From: Pseudomonas bananamidigenes
GTDB taxonomy: Bacteria > Pseudomonadota > Gammaproteobacteria > Pseudomonadales > Pseudomonadaceae
Assembly: GCF_001679645.1 (NCBI RefSeq)
Contig: NZ_LRUN01000041.1
Coordinates: forward strand, 62,001 to 126,000
Length of the DNA: 64,000 nt
Direction of reading: 5' to 3'
Part shown: in pieces, positions 1-7,862 of the stretch
Layout of the letters: every line of letters begins with the position of its first letter
Numbering within the stretch: position 1 is the stretch's first letter
Position numbers and translations under genes: made by a program
The notes under the pieces: generated by a model
Told to the model about the DNA's origin: nothing
Seen by the model: the letters and a program-made list of their open reading frames with translations, nothing else
The model's database searches: none

Positions 1-265
1 CCATCTGCGGACCCTGCGCCGAGTGCAGCGCCATCAGCACACCGCCGACCAGATGGCCGACCAGAATGGCGACGATGCCCCACACCAGATTCAGGTGAAA
101 CAGCTGCACGCCGAGGGCGCCGGTGACGATGGGCAGCGGCGCGATGTTGCCGCCGAACCAGAGGGTGAACAGATCCCGAACCTTTCCGTGGCGATCTTCG
201 GGCGGCACATAGCCGATCGTGTGTTTCTCAATGAGCGGTGCGGACGTTGTTGCAGAGGTGGCCAT
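1..265 (-). CDS. NCS1-family permease, N-terminal part (runs off left edge)
   Basis: The first 88 codons of a nucleobase:cation symporter-1 type permease; the rest lies left of the window. The start ATG is at 265. The translation has the NCS1 N-terminal pattern: a short hydrophilic lead, then DLFTLWFGGNIAPLPIVTGA, then hydrophobic segments ending near SAQGPQM. It closely parallels the complete permease at 20118-21524, so the two are paralogs. NCS1 proteins import nucleobases, hydantoins, allantoin and related N-compounds across the inner membrane. It lies about 290 bases downstream of the ArgE-like gene on the same strand, so it may import the substrate of that operon. The substrate cannot be told from the fragment. 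Confidence 0.85.
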   Translation of the reverse strand, partial: MATSATTSAPLIEKHTIGYVPPEDRHGKVRDLFTLWFGGNIAPLPIVTGALGVQLFHLNLVWGIVAILVGHLVGGVLMALHSAQGPQM

Positions 266-555
266 GACGAACTCCAAGGCAAGGACGAGTACGTGGACGT
301 ACTTCAGTGAGCGCCGGCACGGACGGCGCATTTCTTGTTGGGGTTGATCATGGGCAATGCCCGGAGAGAGATAAATTAGTTGTTTTGTTGCTTCAGGCGT
401 TAAAAAAACGAGGCTCTCCGGTCAGGTGAAAACGCTCTGTTTCGAGTGTTTCAGCGCCATGAACGACAGCGCAGCTGATCTCCATCGGAGCAGCTGTCTG
501 TCGGTGATATTGCGGCCCGGCTGCGGATATGGATCCTCTACCCGGTCCGGTATTT

Positions 556-1704
556 TCAGAGACGAATCGAAGTCAGCATCCGTTGCAGCATCTGGTCGCA
601 AGCCTTGAGTTGATCGAGGCTGACGAACTCGTCCGGCTTGTGGCCCTGGTCCATGCTGCCGGGGCCGCACACCACCGTGGGAATGCCCACCGCGTTGAAC
701 AGTCCGCCTTCAGTGCCGAAAGCCACCGTGCCGAAATCTTCCGAGCCACAGAACGCCGCGATCCATTCGGCGGCCTGGCTTGCGGCATCGGTGGCAAGGC
801 CCGGATAGGCAGACAATTCGCTGAAACGGATATCGCTCTGCGCGCTGACGGCCCGCATGCGCGGCAGCATTTGCTGTTCGGCATAGACCTTGAGCTGCTG
901 CGCTACGACCGCCGGATCCTGCGAGGGCAGGGCGCGGATTTCGAAGTCGAAACGGCAATCGGCGGGGACGATGTTCAACGCCTTGCCGCCAGTGATCACG
1001 CCGGTCTGCACCGTGGAATACGGCGGGTCAAAGCGCGGGTCGAGGTGTTCAGCCTTGAGCTGCCGGGCGATGCGTCCCAGCTCACCGATCAGTTCGGCGG
1101 CGCATTCGATGGCGTTGACCCCGAGCGGCGCGTAGGCCGAGTGACAGGCATGACCCTGGACGTCGCAGCGCATCGCCAGTTTGCCTTTGTGTCCGAGCAC
1201 CGGTTTGAGTTCGGTCGGCTCGCCGATGATGCACAGCAGCGGTTTGACCGGACGTTGTGCCAGCACCTTGAGCAGCGACCGCACGCCGAGGCAGCCGACT
1301 TCTTCGTCGTAGGACAGGGCGATGTGTACCGGCCTGCGCAACGGCACTTCGATCAACGACGGCACCAGGGCGAGCACGCAGGCGATGTAGCCTTTCATGT
1401 CCGCCGTGCCACGACCGTACAGCTTGCCGTCACGCTCGCTGAGTTTGAACGGCGGCACCGTCCATGGCTGGCCATCGACGGGCACCACATCGGTATGTCC
1501 CGACAGCACGATGCCTGGCTGATCGGTCGGCCCGATCGTGGCGAACAGGTTGGCCTTGCTGCGTTCATCGTTGTAGATCAACTCGCACGGCACATCGAAA
1601 CCTTCGAGGTAATCGCGCACGAAATCGATCAGTTGCAGGTTGGACTCGCGGCTGGTGGTGTCGAACCCCACCAGCGTCTTGAGCAACGCGACGCTGTCGC
1701 TCAT
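556..1704 (-). CDS. ArgE/DapE-type M20 amidohydrolase (acetylornithine deacetylase-like)
   Basis: A 382-residue M20 metallopeptidase-family deacylase. Family motifs are in order: LSGHTDVVPV (zinc His and Asp near residues 70-72), GRGTADMKG (bridging Asp near 102) and SYDEEVGCLG (catalytic Glu pair near 134). Length and motifs fit acetylornithine deacetylase, which cleaves N-acetyl-L-ornithine to ornithine and acetate. Its position after DUF1028 and RidA genes suggests it instead hydrolyses an N-acyl or N-carbamoyl intermediate of a catabolic route. The start at 1704 is chosen because it gives an ATGA overlap with the stop of the upstream gene and matches the family N-terminus; an in-frame extension to 1797 has no family similarity. 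The family is sure, the substrate is not. Confidence 0.85.
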   Translation of the reverse strand: MSDSVALLKTLVGFDTTSRESNLQLIDFVRDYLEGFDVPCELIYNDERSKANLFATIGPTDQPGIVLSGHTDVVPVDGQPWTVPPFKLSERDGKLYGRGTADMKGYIACVLALVPSLIEVPLRRPVHIALSYDEEVGCLGVRSLLKVLAQRPVKPLLCIIGEPTELKPVLGHKGKLAMRCDVQGHACHSAYAPLGVNAIECAAELIGELGRIARQLKAEHLDPRFDPPYSTVQTGVITGGKALNIVPADCRFDFEIRALPSQDPAVVAQQLKVYAEQQMLPRMRAVSAQSDIRFSELSAYPGLATDAASQAAEWIAAFCGSEDFGTVAFGTEGGLFNAVGIPTVVCGPGSMDQGHKPDEFVSLDQLKACDQMLQRMLTSIRL

Positions 1705-2378
1705 CGGTCGTCTCCGGCAACCCCGTAGCCCGGCGCCCTGGCCGGATCGAGGGCGCGGTCGATGTAGTCCTGCAGCTGCGGACGATAGGCGTCCCACAGT
1801 TTTTGCAGTTGGCCGATCGGGTCTTCATCGGCCCAGTCCACCCGCAGGTTGACGATCGGCCAGGTCAGCTCGCCGACCACGACCACGGCTGCCGAATGCA
1901 CCGGACCCGCTTCACCGCCCAAGGCCTGGGCGGCGTGCAGAGCCTTGAGCAGGCGGTCGGCCAATTGGCCTTCGCCTTCTTCGAACGCGCTGACCATGGC
2001 TTCGATCACCGAGCGTCCGGCAAGCATGTTGCCTGCCGCCACGCATTGCTCGCCCGACACTGCGTTATGTACCCCGAGGGTTTGCGTACCGCTGAAATGC
2101 GCGGTCTGGCCGAGGTGGTTGATCGCCGTGATTTGTCGATACTGGCTGTAGCCGTTGCGGGTCAGCACCTTGTCCAGCGCCGCCTCGGGCGCCAGGCCTT
2201 GCTCCATCAGGGCGAGGACTTCCGGGCCGAGAGAGGGCAGGGTGATGTTCTGGCTCGACACCGCGCCGACACCCGGCAACAGCCACGGGCAGCGGGCGCC
2301 GACGGCGATGCTGGAGGAACTGATGGCGATGCCGAACTGACCGGTTTCGGGGCAGCGGGCGGCGATGGAAAATGTCAT
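1701..2378 (-). CDS. DUF1028 domain protein (Ntn-hydrolase-like)
   Basis: 225 residues matching the DUF1028 family throughout: MTFSIAARCPETGQFGIAI at the start, then GVGAVSSQNITLPSLGP, and a conserved GNMLAG segment. DUF1028 proteins resemble N-terminal nucleophile hydrolases and often sit beside RidA and M20 deacylases; no reaction is firmly established. The stop overlaps the start of the ArgE-like gene by the tetranucleotide ATGA, implying translational coupling. The RidA gene lies 27 bases upstream. The natural inference is a hydrolytic step between the monooxygenase and the deacylase of this operon. Confidence 0.85.
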   Translation of the reverse strand: MTFSIAARCPETGQFGIAISSSSIAVGARCPWLLPGVGAVSSQNITLPSLGPEVLALMEQGLAPEAALDKVLTRNGYSQYRQITAINHLGQTAHFSGTQTLGVHNAVSGEQCVAAGNMLAGRSVIEAMVSAFEEGEGQLADRLLKALHAAQALGGEAGPVHSAAVVVVGELTWPIVNLRVDWADEDPIGQLQKLWDAYRPQLQDYIDRALDPARAPGYGVAGDDR

Positions 2379-2405
2379 GTGTGGCCTCCTTTCGCTAAGG
2401 TCGAA

Positions 2406-2822
2406 TTACTCGGGAATCACCGCAACCACATCGATCTCCATCAGCCATTGCGGCTGTCCCAGGGCCGACACCACCAGCCCGGTGGAGATCGGGAACACGC
2501 CCTTCAGCCATTTGCCGACCTCCTGATACACCGGCTCGCGATAGCGCGGGTCGATCAGGTATGTGGTGGTCTTGACGATATGGCTCAGGTCGCTGCCGGC
2601 CTCTTCGAGCAATTGTTTGACGTTGCGCATGGCTTGTTCGGCCTGGGCCCGTGGATCGCCGAGGCCGATCAGGTTTCCGTCGAAGTCGGTACCGACCTGA
2701 CCTCGGACATACACGGTGTTGCCGGCGCGCACGGCCTGGCACAGGTCGTTGTCCAGGGTCTGGTTCGGGTAGGTGTCCTTGGTGTTGAACATGCGAATGC
2801 GGGTGTGGGTTGGCTGACTCAT
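2406..2822 (-). CDS. RidA family protein (enamine/imine deaminase-like)
   Basis: 138 residues of the RidA/YjgF/YER057c family, recognisable from YVRGQVGTDFDGNLIGLGDP, the AEQAMRNVKQLLEEAGS helix and the TTYLIDPRYRE strand. RidA proteins hydrolyse reactive enamine/imine intermediates to ketones and ammonia; some subgroups act in dedicated catabolic operons such as rut. An AGCTTC stretch precedes the ATG at 2822. A longer frame upstream overlaps the monooxygenase gene and is not supported. The neighbours (FAD monooxygenase upstream, DUF1028 and deacylase downstream) suggest it clears an imine formed by oxidation of a nitrogen compound. Family certain, substrate unknown. Confidence 0.9.
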   Translation of the reverse strand: MSQPTHTRIRMFNTKDTYPNQTLDNDLCQAVRAGNTVYVRGQVGTDFDGNLIGLGDPRAQAEQAMRNVKQLLEEAGSDLSHIVKTTTYLIDPRYREPVYQEVGKWLKGVFPISTGLVVSALGQPQWLMEIDVVAVIPE

Positions 2823-2881
2823 GTGAAGCTCCTGACGAAATCGGACCCGGCGCGATGGGCGCCGGTAATGAAAGGGGGAAA

Positions 2882-4189
2882 TCAAGCGTCGACGGTGTCG
2901 GCGGCTTTGTTGTGCAGTGCGGCTTCGCGTTGCTCGGCGTCGCGATAGGCCAGGTATTTGCGCTGGGTGGCGATGTGGTCGGCCACATGTTTGGCGTCGT
3001 GCCACACGCCCCAGATGAACGACGAACCCCGTCGCGACTGCCACGGCAGGCCGAGGAAATACACACCGGCTTCGCTGGACACGCCGCGCTGGTGCTGTGG
3101 CTTGCCGTTGTCATCAAACGCCGCGACCTTCAGCCACGAATAGTCCACTGCAAAACCGGTGGCCCAGATGATCGAGGTGATGCCGGCGGCGGCCAGATCG
3201 AGACTGGTAAGCGGATTCTTCACGCATTCAGGGTCCGGATAGGTTTCCCGGGCCTCCGGTTCCAGCGGCAGATCCAGACCATTGCGTTCGATGTAGGCAT
3301 CGGCAGCGTCCAGCAGCGCGAGGTAGTTCTCGTCGCCACGCTTGAGGTTGTCGCGCAGGTCCTGTTTGAAGGTCACCACGCCGTCGCTGAACGATTCGGT
3401 AACGCCGACCAGCGTCATGCCGCGATGGGCCAAGCCACGGAAATCGATGGTGCGGCCACCGTGGGCGCCGCTGACCGCAATGGTCACGTGTTCCCGACCG
3501 GGTTTCATCGCGGCCTGATCCCACTCGCCGAGTACGCCGAGCCACCAGCAGAAATCGCGATTGCGGTAAGCGCGGGGAGGGCGGTCGTGGGCGCCGACCG
3601 AGAGGTAAACCTGCTTGCCCGAACGCTGCAATTCATCGGCGATCTGCACGCCCGACGAACCGGCGCCCACCACCAGCACCGCGCCGGCCGGCAGTTGCTG
3701 CGGGTTACGGTAATCGGCCGAGTGAATCTGCAGCAGGCGTTCATCCTTCGGTGCAATGGCCGGGATCACCGGGCGCTGGAACGGGCCGGTAGCGGCGACG
3801 ACCCGAGCGGCTTCAATTACACTTTCGGAGGTCTCGACGGTGAAACCTGGACGACCGACATTGCGCACAACGCTTTTCACCTCGACGCCGGTGCGGATCG
3901 GCGCATTGAATTTTTTCGCGTAGGCCTCGAAGTAGTCGGCGACGCGCTCCTTGTGGGCGAAACCATCGGGATCGACGTCATCGAATTCCATCCCCGGAAA
4001 GCGGTCGTGCCACGCCGGACCGTTGGCCACCAGCGAATCCCAGCGCCCGGTGCGCCAACGTTCGGCGATGCGGCTGCGCTCCAGCACCAGGTGCGGCACA
4101 CCGAGTTTGCTCAGGTGTTCACTCATGGCCACACCCGCTTGACCGGCGCCGACAACAAGCGTGTCTGTTTTTATTATTTCAGTGGTCAT
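2882..4189 (-). CDS. Flavin-containing monooxygenase-like NAD(P)/FAD oxidoreductase
   Basis: 435 residues. The N-terminal FAD-binding Rossmann motif VVGAGQAGVAMSEHL lies near residues 12-26, and a second nucleotide-binding motif VLVVGAGSSGVQIADEL near 165-180 binds NAD(P)H. This two-dinucleotide layout is that of FMO/CzcO-like class B flavoprotein monooxygenases, which oxygenate N, S or carbonyl substrates. It is the first gene of the minus-strand set 4189 to 1, with 59 bases to RidA, so it probably opens the pathway with an oxidation that yields the imine handled by RidA. The hydrophilic C-terminus lacks a membrane anchor, so a cytoplasmic enzyme is expected. The substrate is not evident. 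Confidence 0.85.
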   Translation of the reverse strand: MTTEIIKTDTLVVGAGQAGVAMSEHLSKLGVPHLVLERSRIAERWRTGRWDSLVANGPAWHDRFPGMEFDDVDPDGFAHKERVADYFEAYAKKFNAPIRTGVEVKSVVRNVGRPGFTVETSESVIEAARVVAATGPFQRPVIPAIAPKDERLLQIHSADYRNPQQLPAGAVLVVGAGSSGVQIADELQRSGKQVYLSVGAHDRPPRAYRNRDFCWWLGVLGEWDQAAMKPGREHVTIAVSGAHGGRTIDFRGLAHRGMTLVGVTESFSDGVVTFKQDLRDNLKRGDENYLALLDAADAYIERNGLDLPLEPEARETYPDPECVKNPLTSLDLAAAGITSIIWATGFAVDYSWLKVAAFDDNGKPQHQRGVSSEAGVYFLGLPWQSRRGSSFIWGVWHDAKHVADHIATQRKYLAYRDAEQREAALHNKAADTVDA

Positions 4190-4392
4190 CTCTGATCCCT
4201 TCTCACGAGGCGTTGGATTCAGGCCGTGGTCGACCTGTTCTCTGTGCTTGGGATCAGACTAGGGAGGGGGTTGTTCTCGGTAAAATATTATTAAGCTGGC
4301 ATGTGAAGATAAAAACGTGATGCAGAGACGTGAAAGCCCCGTAAATGCGGGGTTTCGCCATGGCACCGGAATACGGGACAACGATAAAAAAG

Positions 4393-4425
4393 GGCCGCCG
4401 ACAGGTTTGTCGGCGGCCTTTTTTC
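4393..4425. terminator. Bidirectional rho-independent terminator
   Basis: An 11-bp perfect stem, GGCCGCCGACA with TGTCGGCGGCC, has a short loop. It is preceded by an A-run and followed by a T-run, so it can terminate on both strands. It lies just past the stop of the hydrolase gene at 4450 (minus strand). A weaker GC hairpin (4332-4356) sits next to it. Confidence 0.85.
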
Positions 4426-4449
4426 ACGCGTGCTCAGCTCTCATCGAAC

Positions 4450-5268
4450 TCAGCGATCGAGAAACGCCAGCAGGTCTTCATTCAATTGCTGTGCATGGGT
4501 GACCGCGAAGCCATGTGGCGCGCCTGCGTAGACTTTCAGTTCGGCGCCCTTGATTTGCGCGGCGGCGCGTTTGCCGGTGGTTTCGAACGGCACTATCTGG
4601 TCGCCGTCGCCATGGATCACCAGGGTTGGCACATCGATTTTCGCCATGTCCGGGCGGAAGTCGGTTTCCGAGAAAGCGGTGACGCAATCCAGCGTGCCTT
4701 TCAGCGAAGCCAGCAGGGCGATGTTCAGGGTTTGCGTCAGTACCCCATCGGAGACTTTCTGACCCTGGTTGGTGCCGTAGAACGGTGCGGCGAAATCGGC
4801 GATGAACTGCGCACGATCCTTCAGCAGGCCGGCCTTGATCCCGTCGAACACCGATTTGTCGACGCCTTCGGCAAAGTCCGGCTTCTTGCCGAACAGCGGC
4901 GTCACCGCGCCCAGCAGCACCAGCCCGGCAACGCGCTCGCTGCCATGGCGCGCAATGTAGCGGCTGACATCGCCACCACCCATGGAAAATCCGACCAGAG
5001 TCACGTCACGCAGATCCAGGTGTTCGATCAACTGCGCGATGTCGTCGGCGAAGGTGTCGTAGTCATAACCGGTCCACGGTTGATCCGAGCGTCCGAATCC
5101 ACGACGGTCGAAGGCGATGGTGCGGTAGCCGCGGCTGCTCAGGTACTCCATCTGGTATTCCCACATGTCCGCGTCGAGTGGCCAGCCGTGGCTGAACAGC
5201 ACAGGTTTGCCGCTGCCCCAGTCCTTGTAATAGATCCGGGTGCCGTCTTGGGTGGTGAAAGTGCTCAT
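4450..5268 (-). CDS. Alpha/beta hydrolase, non-haem haloperoxidase/arylesterase type
   Basis: 272 residues with a full alpha/beta-hydrolase catalytic set: nucleophile elbow GFSMGGG (Ser near 98), acid in VIHGDGDQIVP and His in GAPHGFAVTH. The FSHGWPLDADMW oxyanion segment and the SMGGG elbow are typical of cofactor-free chloroperoxidases and perhydrolases, which are esterases that also form peracids. ATG at 5268 is used because homology begins at STFTTQDG; the frame stays open upstream through the regulator gene, but that part is antisense. It is divergent from the HxlR regulator at 5443, a common pairing for stress-inducible hydrolases. The cytoplasmic location is inferred from the lack of a signal peptide. 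Confidence 0.85.
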   Translation of the reverse strand: MSTFTTQDGTRIYYKDWGSGKPVLFSHGWPLDADMWEYQMEYLSSRGYRTIAFDRRGFGRSDQPWTGYDYDTFADDIAQLIEHLDLRDVTLVGFSMGGGDVSRYIARHGSERVAGLVLLGAVTPLFGKKPDFAEGVDKSVFDGIKAGLLKDRAQFIADFAAPFYGTNQGQKVSDGVLTQTLNIALLASLKGTLDCVTAFSETDFRPDMAKIDVPTLVIHGDGDQIVPFETTGKRAAAQIKGAELKVYAGAPHGFAVTHAQQLNEDLLAFLDR

Positions 5269-5442
5269 GAAAACTCCTTGGGTCTGGGCGAATGCCGTGA
5301 TGGCGACGATCACTATCGCGGCAAACGGCATCGAGCACTTGTACGCAAGTGCTAAGTTCAGGGCGGACCGCGTTATCGGTTTTCCGGCGCGAGTTGTAAG
5401 ATGCAACCGCATCGAGTCTGCTGTTTGTCGGAGATACCTCAA

Positions 5443-5892
5443 ATGAAACGCAAGAGTCTTGCGGGCAATGCCTGCCCGGTGGCCCGCACGCTTGATCTGA
5501 TCGGCGACTGGTGGTCGTTGCTGATTATCCGTGACGCGCTGGAAGGCATTCGTCGTTTCAGCGATTTCGAGAAAAGTCTGGAAATCGCCAAGAACATGCT
5601 GAGCGTTCGTCTCAAGGGGCTGGTGGAGCGCGACATCCTGCGTCTGGAACCGGCATCCGACGGCAGCGCCTACAAGGAATACGTGCTGACGGAGAAAGGG
5701 CGGGCCCTGCAAACCGTGATCGTCGCGTTGTCGCAGTGGGGCAGGGAGTTCATGTACGCGCCGGGCGAGCCAGGTTCCGTCATGGTCGATGCGCAAAAGC
5801 GTCAGCCGCTGCGCAGGCTGCAACTGCTGGCCGCCGATGGCCGCGAGCTTGCGCCGGAAGATGTGGCGACGAAACGGGCGGTCGAGCACTGA
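5443..5892 (+). CDS. HxlR-family winged-helix transcriptional regulator
   Basis: 149 residues with the HxlR/DUF24 signature: the conserved Cys and helix CPVARTLDLIGDWWSLLIIR, then FSDFEKSLEIAKNMLSVRL (recognition helix region) and the wing YVLTEKGRAL. HxlR proteins are small dimeric regulators that often sense electrophiles or oxidants through the N-terminal Cys and act on a divergent gene. Start 5443 is preferred over 5401 because GGAGATAC lies at the right spacing and homology starts at KRKSLAGN. The divergent partner is the haloperoxidase-like hydrolase, with about 170 bases of shared promoter region. Regulation of that gene is inferred. Confidence 0.87.
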   Translation: MKRKSLAGNACPVARTLDLIGDWWSLLIIRDALEGIRRFSDFEKSLEIAKNMLSVRLKGLVERDILRLEPASDGSAYKEYVLTEKGRALQTVIVALSQWGREFMYAPGEPGSVMVDAQKRQPLRRLQLLAADGRELAPEDVATKRAVEH

Positions 5893-6129
5893 GATGAAGT
5901 GAGTCGGGTCCGTCGGAAGTTTCGCTCTTAGGAGCGTTCTCTGATCCGGTTACCGGTTTTCCTCGGCCAGTCTGAGAAACATCCCGCATCTCTGTCGGAG
6001 TCGGACGATTTCACCGGGGCCGCTCATTGGCAACAATACTTCGGTGAATCGATAAATTGACGCCAGAATAGTGGCTCATTAATATCGCGCCATTATCCTG
6101 ATATCACTTTCCGTCTCGAGGGATCGAAC

Positions 6130-7836
6130 ATGTCCTCACCCGCCCTCGTGGCGAGGTTGTGCCTGGCTTTGCTGTGCCTTTCTCCGCTTGATGCTGTATT
6201 CGCTGCACCCACCCCCGGTGACACCGACCTGATCCGCGATCGCCAGAATCGCTTGCTCGAAGAGCAGCAGCGGCGTCTCGAAGAACTGAAAAACCTGCCC
6301 GGCAAGGAAGCCCCACCGGTTAAACCGACAGCGCCGACCGATACGCGTTGCTTCCCGATCAAGGACATCGAACTCAAGGGCGCCGACAGCCTTTCAGAGA
6401 GCGACAAGGCGCGCCTGCTCAAGCCTTACATCGGCCAGTGCTTGGGCGTGCCACAGCTCAATGAACTGCTGAAAGTCATCACCGACCATTACATCGAAAA
6501 AGGGCTGGTGACCAGTCGCGCTTATCTGCCGCAACAGGATCTGTCCGGTGGCCACCTGAAAGTATTGGTAGTCGAAGGCCGGCTCGAAGGCCTGAAGGGC
6601 GCCGAGAACAGCAAGCTGTCGGAGCGTGAACTGGCCATGGCCTTTCCCGGCAAAACCGGTGAGCTGGTCAACCTGCGCGAGATCGAGCAGATGGTCGATC
6701 AGCTCAACCGCCTGCCATCCAACCAGGCGAAGATGGAGTTGTCGCCGGGCAAGAACGTCGGTGGCAGCGAAGTGCTGGTCAACAACACGCCGCAAAAGCC
6801 CTGGCGTGTCGGCCTGTCGCGCAGCAACGATGGCCAGCGCAGCACCGGCGAGCAACAGTGGGGCACCACGTTCGACTGGGACAGCCCGTTGGGCCTGGCC
6901 GATCAGTTGAGCCTGCGCGGCGGTCACGATGCGATGACCGACCATCAGCACACCTCCAACAATGCCATGCTCAGCTACAACCTGCCGTGGGGCTGGTGGA
7001 ACTTCAGCTACACCTACAGCCAGAGCGAATACCGCTCGCAGATCGCCGCCAACGGCTACAACTTCAAGCAGACCGGCGACAGCGAGAACCACCAGTTTCG
7101 CGCCGAGCGGGTCATTCATCGCGATTCGGTGAGCAAGACCTCCCTCAGCACCGGGCTGTCCTACCTGCGCAGCAACAACTTCATCGAAGACAGCAAACTG
7201 CGCCTGAGCAGCAACCGCATCAGCGAAGCGCAGTTCGGCTTCAACCATGGACGTCGTGTCGGCAGTGCCTTCGTTAACTTCGACGCCGGCATGCAACAAG
7301 GCATTGGCGCACTCGACGCCCAAGGCAGCCATGATCCGGGACCAGGCGAACCGGATGCACGCTACCGCAAATACACCGCGACCCTGAGTTATCTGCAGCC
7401 TTTCAAGCTGTGGGGCGAGTCGCTCACCTTCAGCAGCCTGATGACCGGCCAGCGCAGCGAAGACGTGCTGTTCAGCCCGCAGCGCACGAGCCTCGGCGGA
7501 CTTTCTTCGATCCGCGGTTACAAGGATCAGTCGCTGTCCGGCGACAGCGGCGGCTACTGGCGCAACGACCTGCGCTGGGCACGCCCGGTGACCGCCGAAT
7601 GGCTGCGCCCGGTGTTCGCCGAATACGGCACCAGCGTTGGTTACGATCAGGGCGTGATTCGCAATGATCGCTACAACGGCGACCAGCACGGGCGCATGTC
7701 GAGCAATTCGCTGGAGCTGTTTGCCCGCGGTGAACACGTCGCTGCGACCGTGACCTTCGCCCATTCCTTGGAACGACCGGCTGCGCTGACCGAGCGCGAG
7801 GCGCCGATCTATTTCCGTCTGGATTTCTTTCTTTAA
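6130..7836 (+). CDS. Two-partner secretion outer-membrane translocator (TpsB, FhaC/ShlB type)
   Basis: 568 residues. A signal peptide (about 1-26, cleavage near VFAAP) is followed by a charged helix rich in Gln/Glu, POTRA domains (about 70-220, starting at CFPIKDIELKGADSL), and a C-terminal beta-barrel with the Omp85/TpsB hallmark LGGLSSIRGYKDQSLSGDSG near 455-474. TpsB proteins recognise the TPS domain of their partner in the periplasm and export it through the outer membrane. The partner starts 27 bases downstream. GAGGGA precedes the ATG at good spacing. About 240 bases upstream hold no gene. Length and domain order are normal for the family. Confidence 0.93.
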   Translation: MSSPALVARLCLALLCLSPLDAVFAAPTPGDTDLIRDRQNRLLEEQQRRLEELKNLPGKEAPPVKPTAPTDTRCFPIKDIELKGADSLSESDKARLLKPYIGQCLGVPQLNELLKVITDHYIEKGLVTSRAYLPQQDLSGGHLKVLVVEGRLEGLKGAENSKLSERELAMAFPGKTGELVNLREIEQMVDQLNRLPSNQAKMELSPGKNVGGSEVLVNNTPQKPWRVGLSRSNDGQRSTGEQQWGTTFDWDSPLGLADQLSLRGGHDAMTDHQHTSNNAMLSYNLPWGWWNFSYTYSQSEYRSQIAANGYNFKQTGDSENHQFRAERVIHRDSVSKTSLSTGLSYLRSNNFIEDSKLRLSSNRISEAQFGFNHGRRVGSAFVNFDAGMQQGIGALDAQGSHDPGPGEPDARYRKYTATLSYLQPFKLWGESLTFSSLMTGQRSEDVLFSPQRTSLGGLSSIRGYKDQSLSGDSGGYWRNDLRWARPVTAEWLRPVFAEYGTSVGYDQGVIRNDRYNGDQHGRMSSNSLELFARGEHVAATVTFAHSLERPAALTEREAPIYFRLDFFL

Positions 7837-7862
7837 TTTTTTGCCCGCCCCGAGATTCTGAT

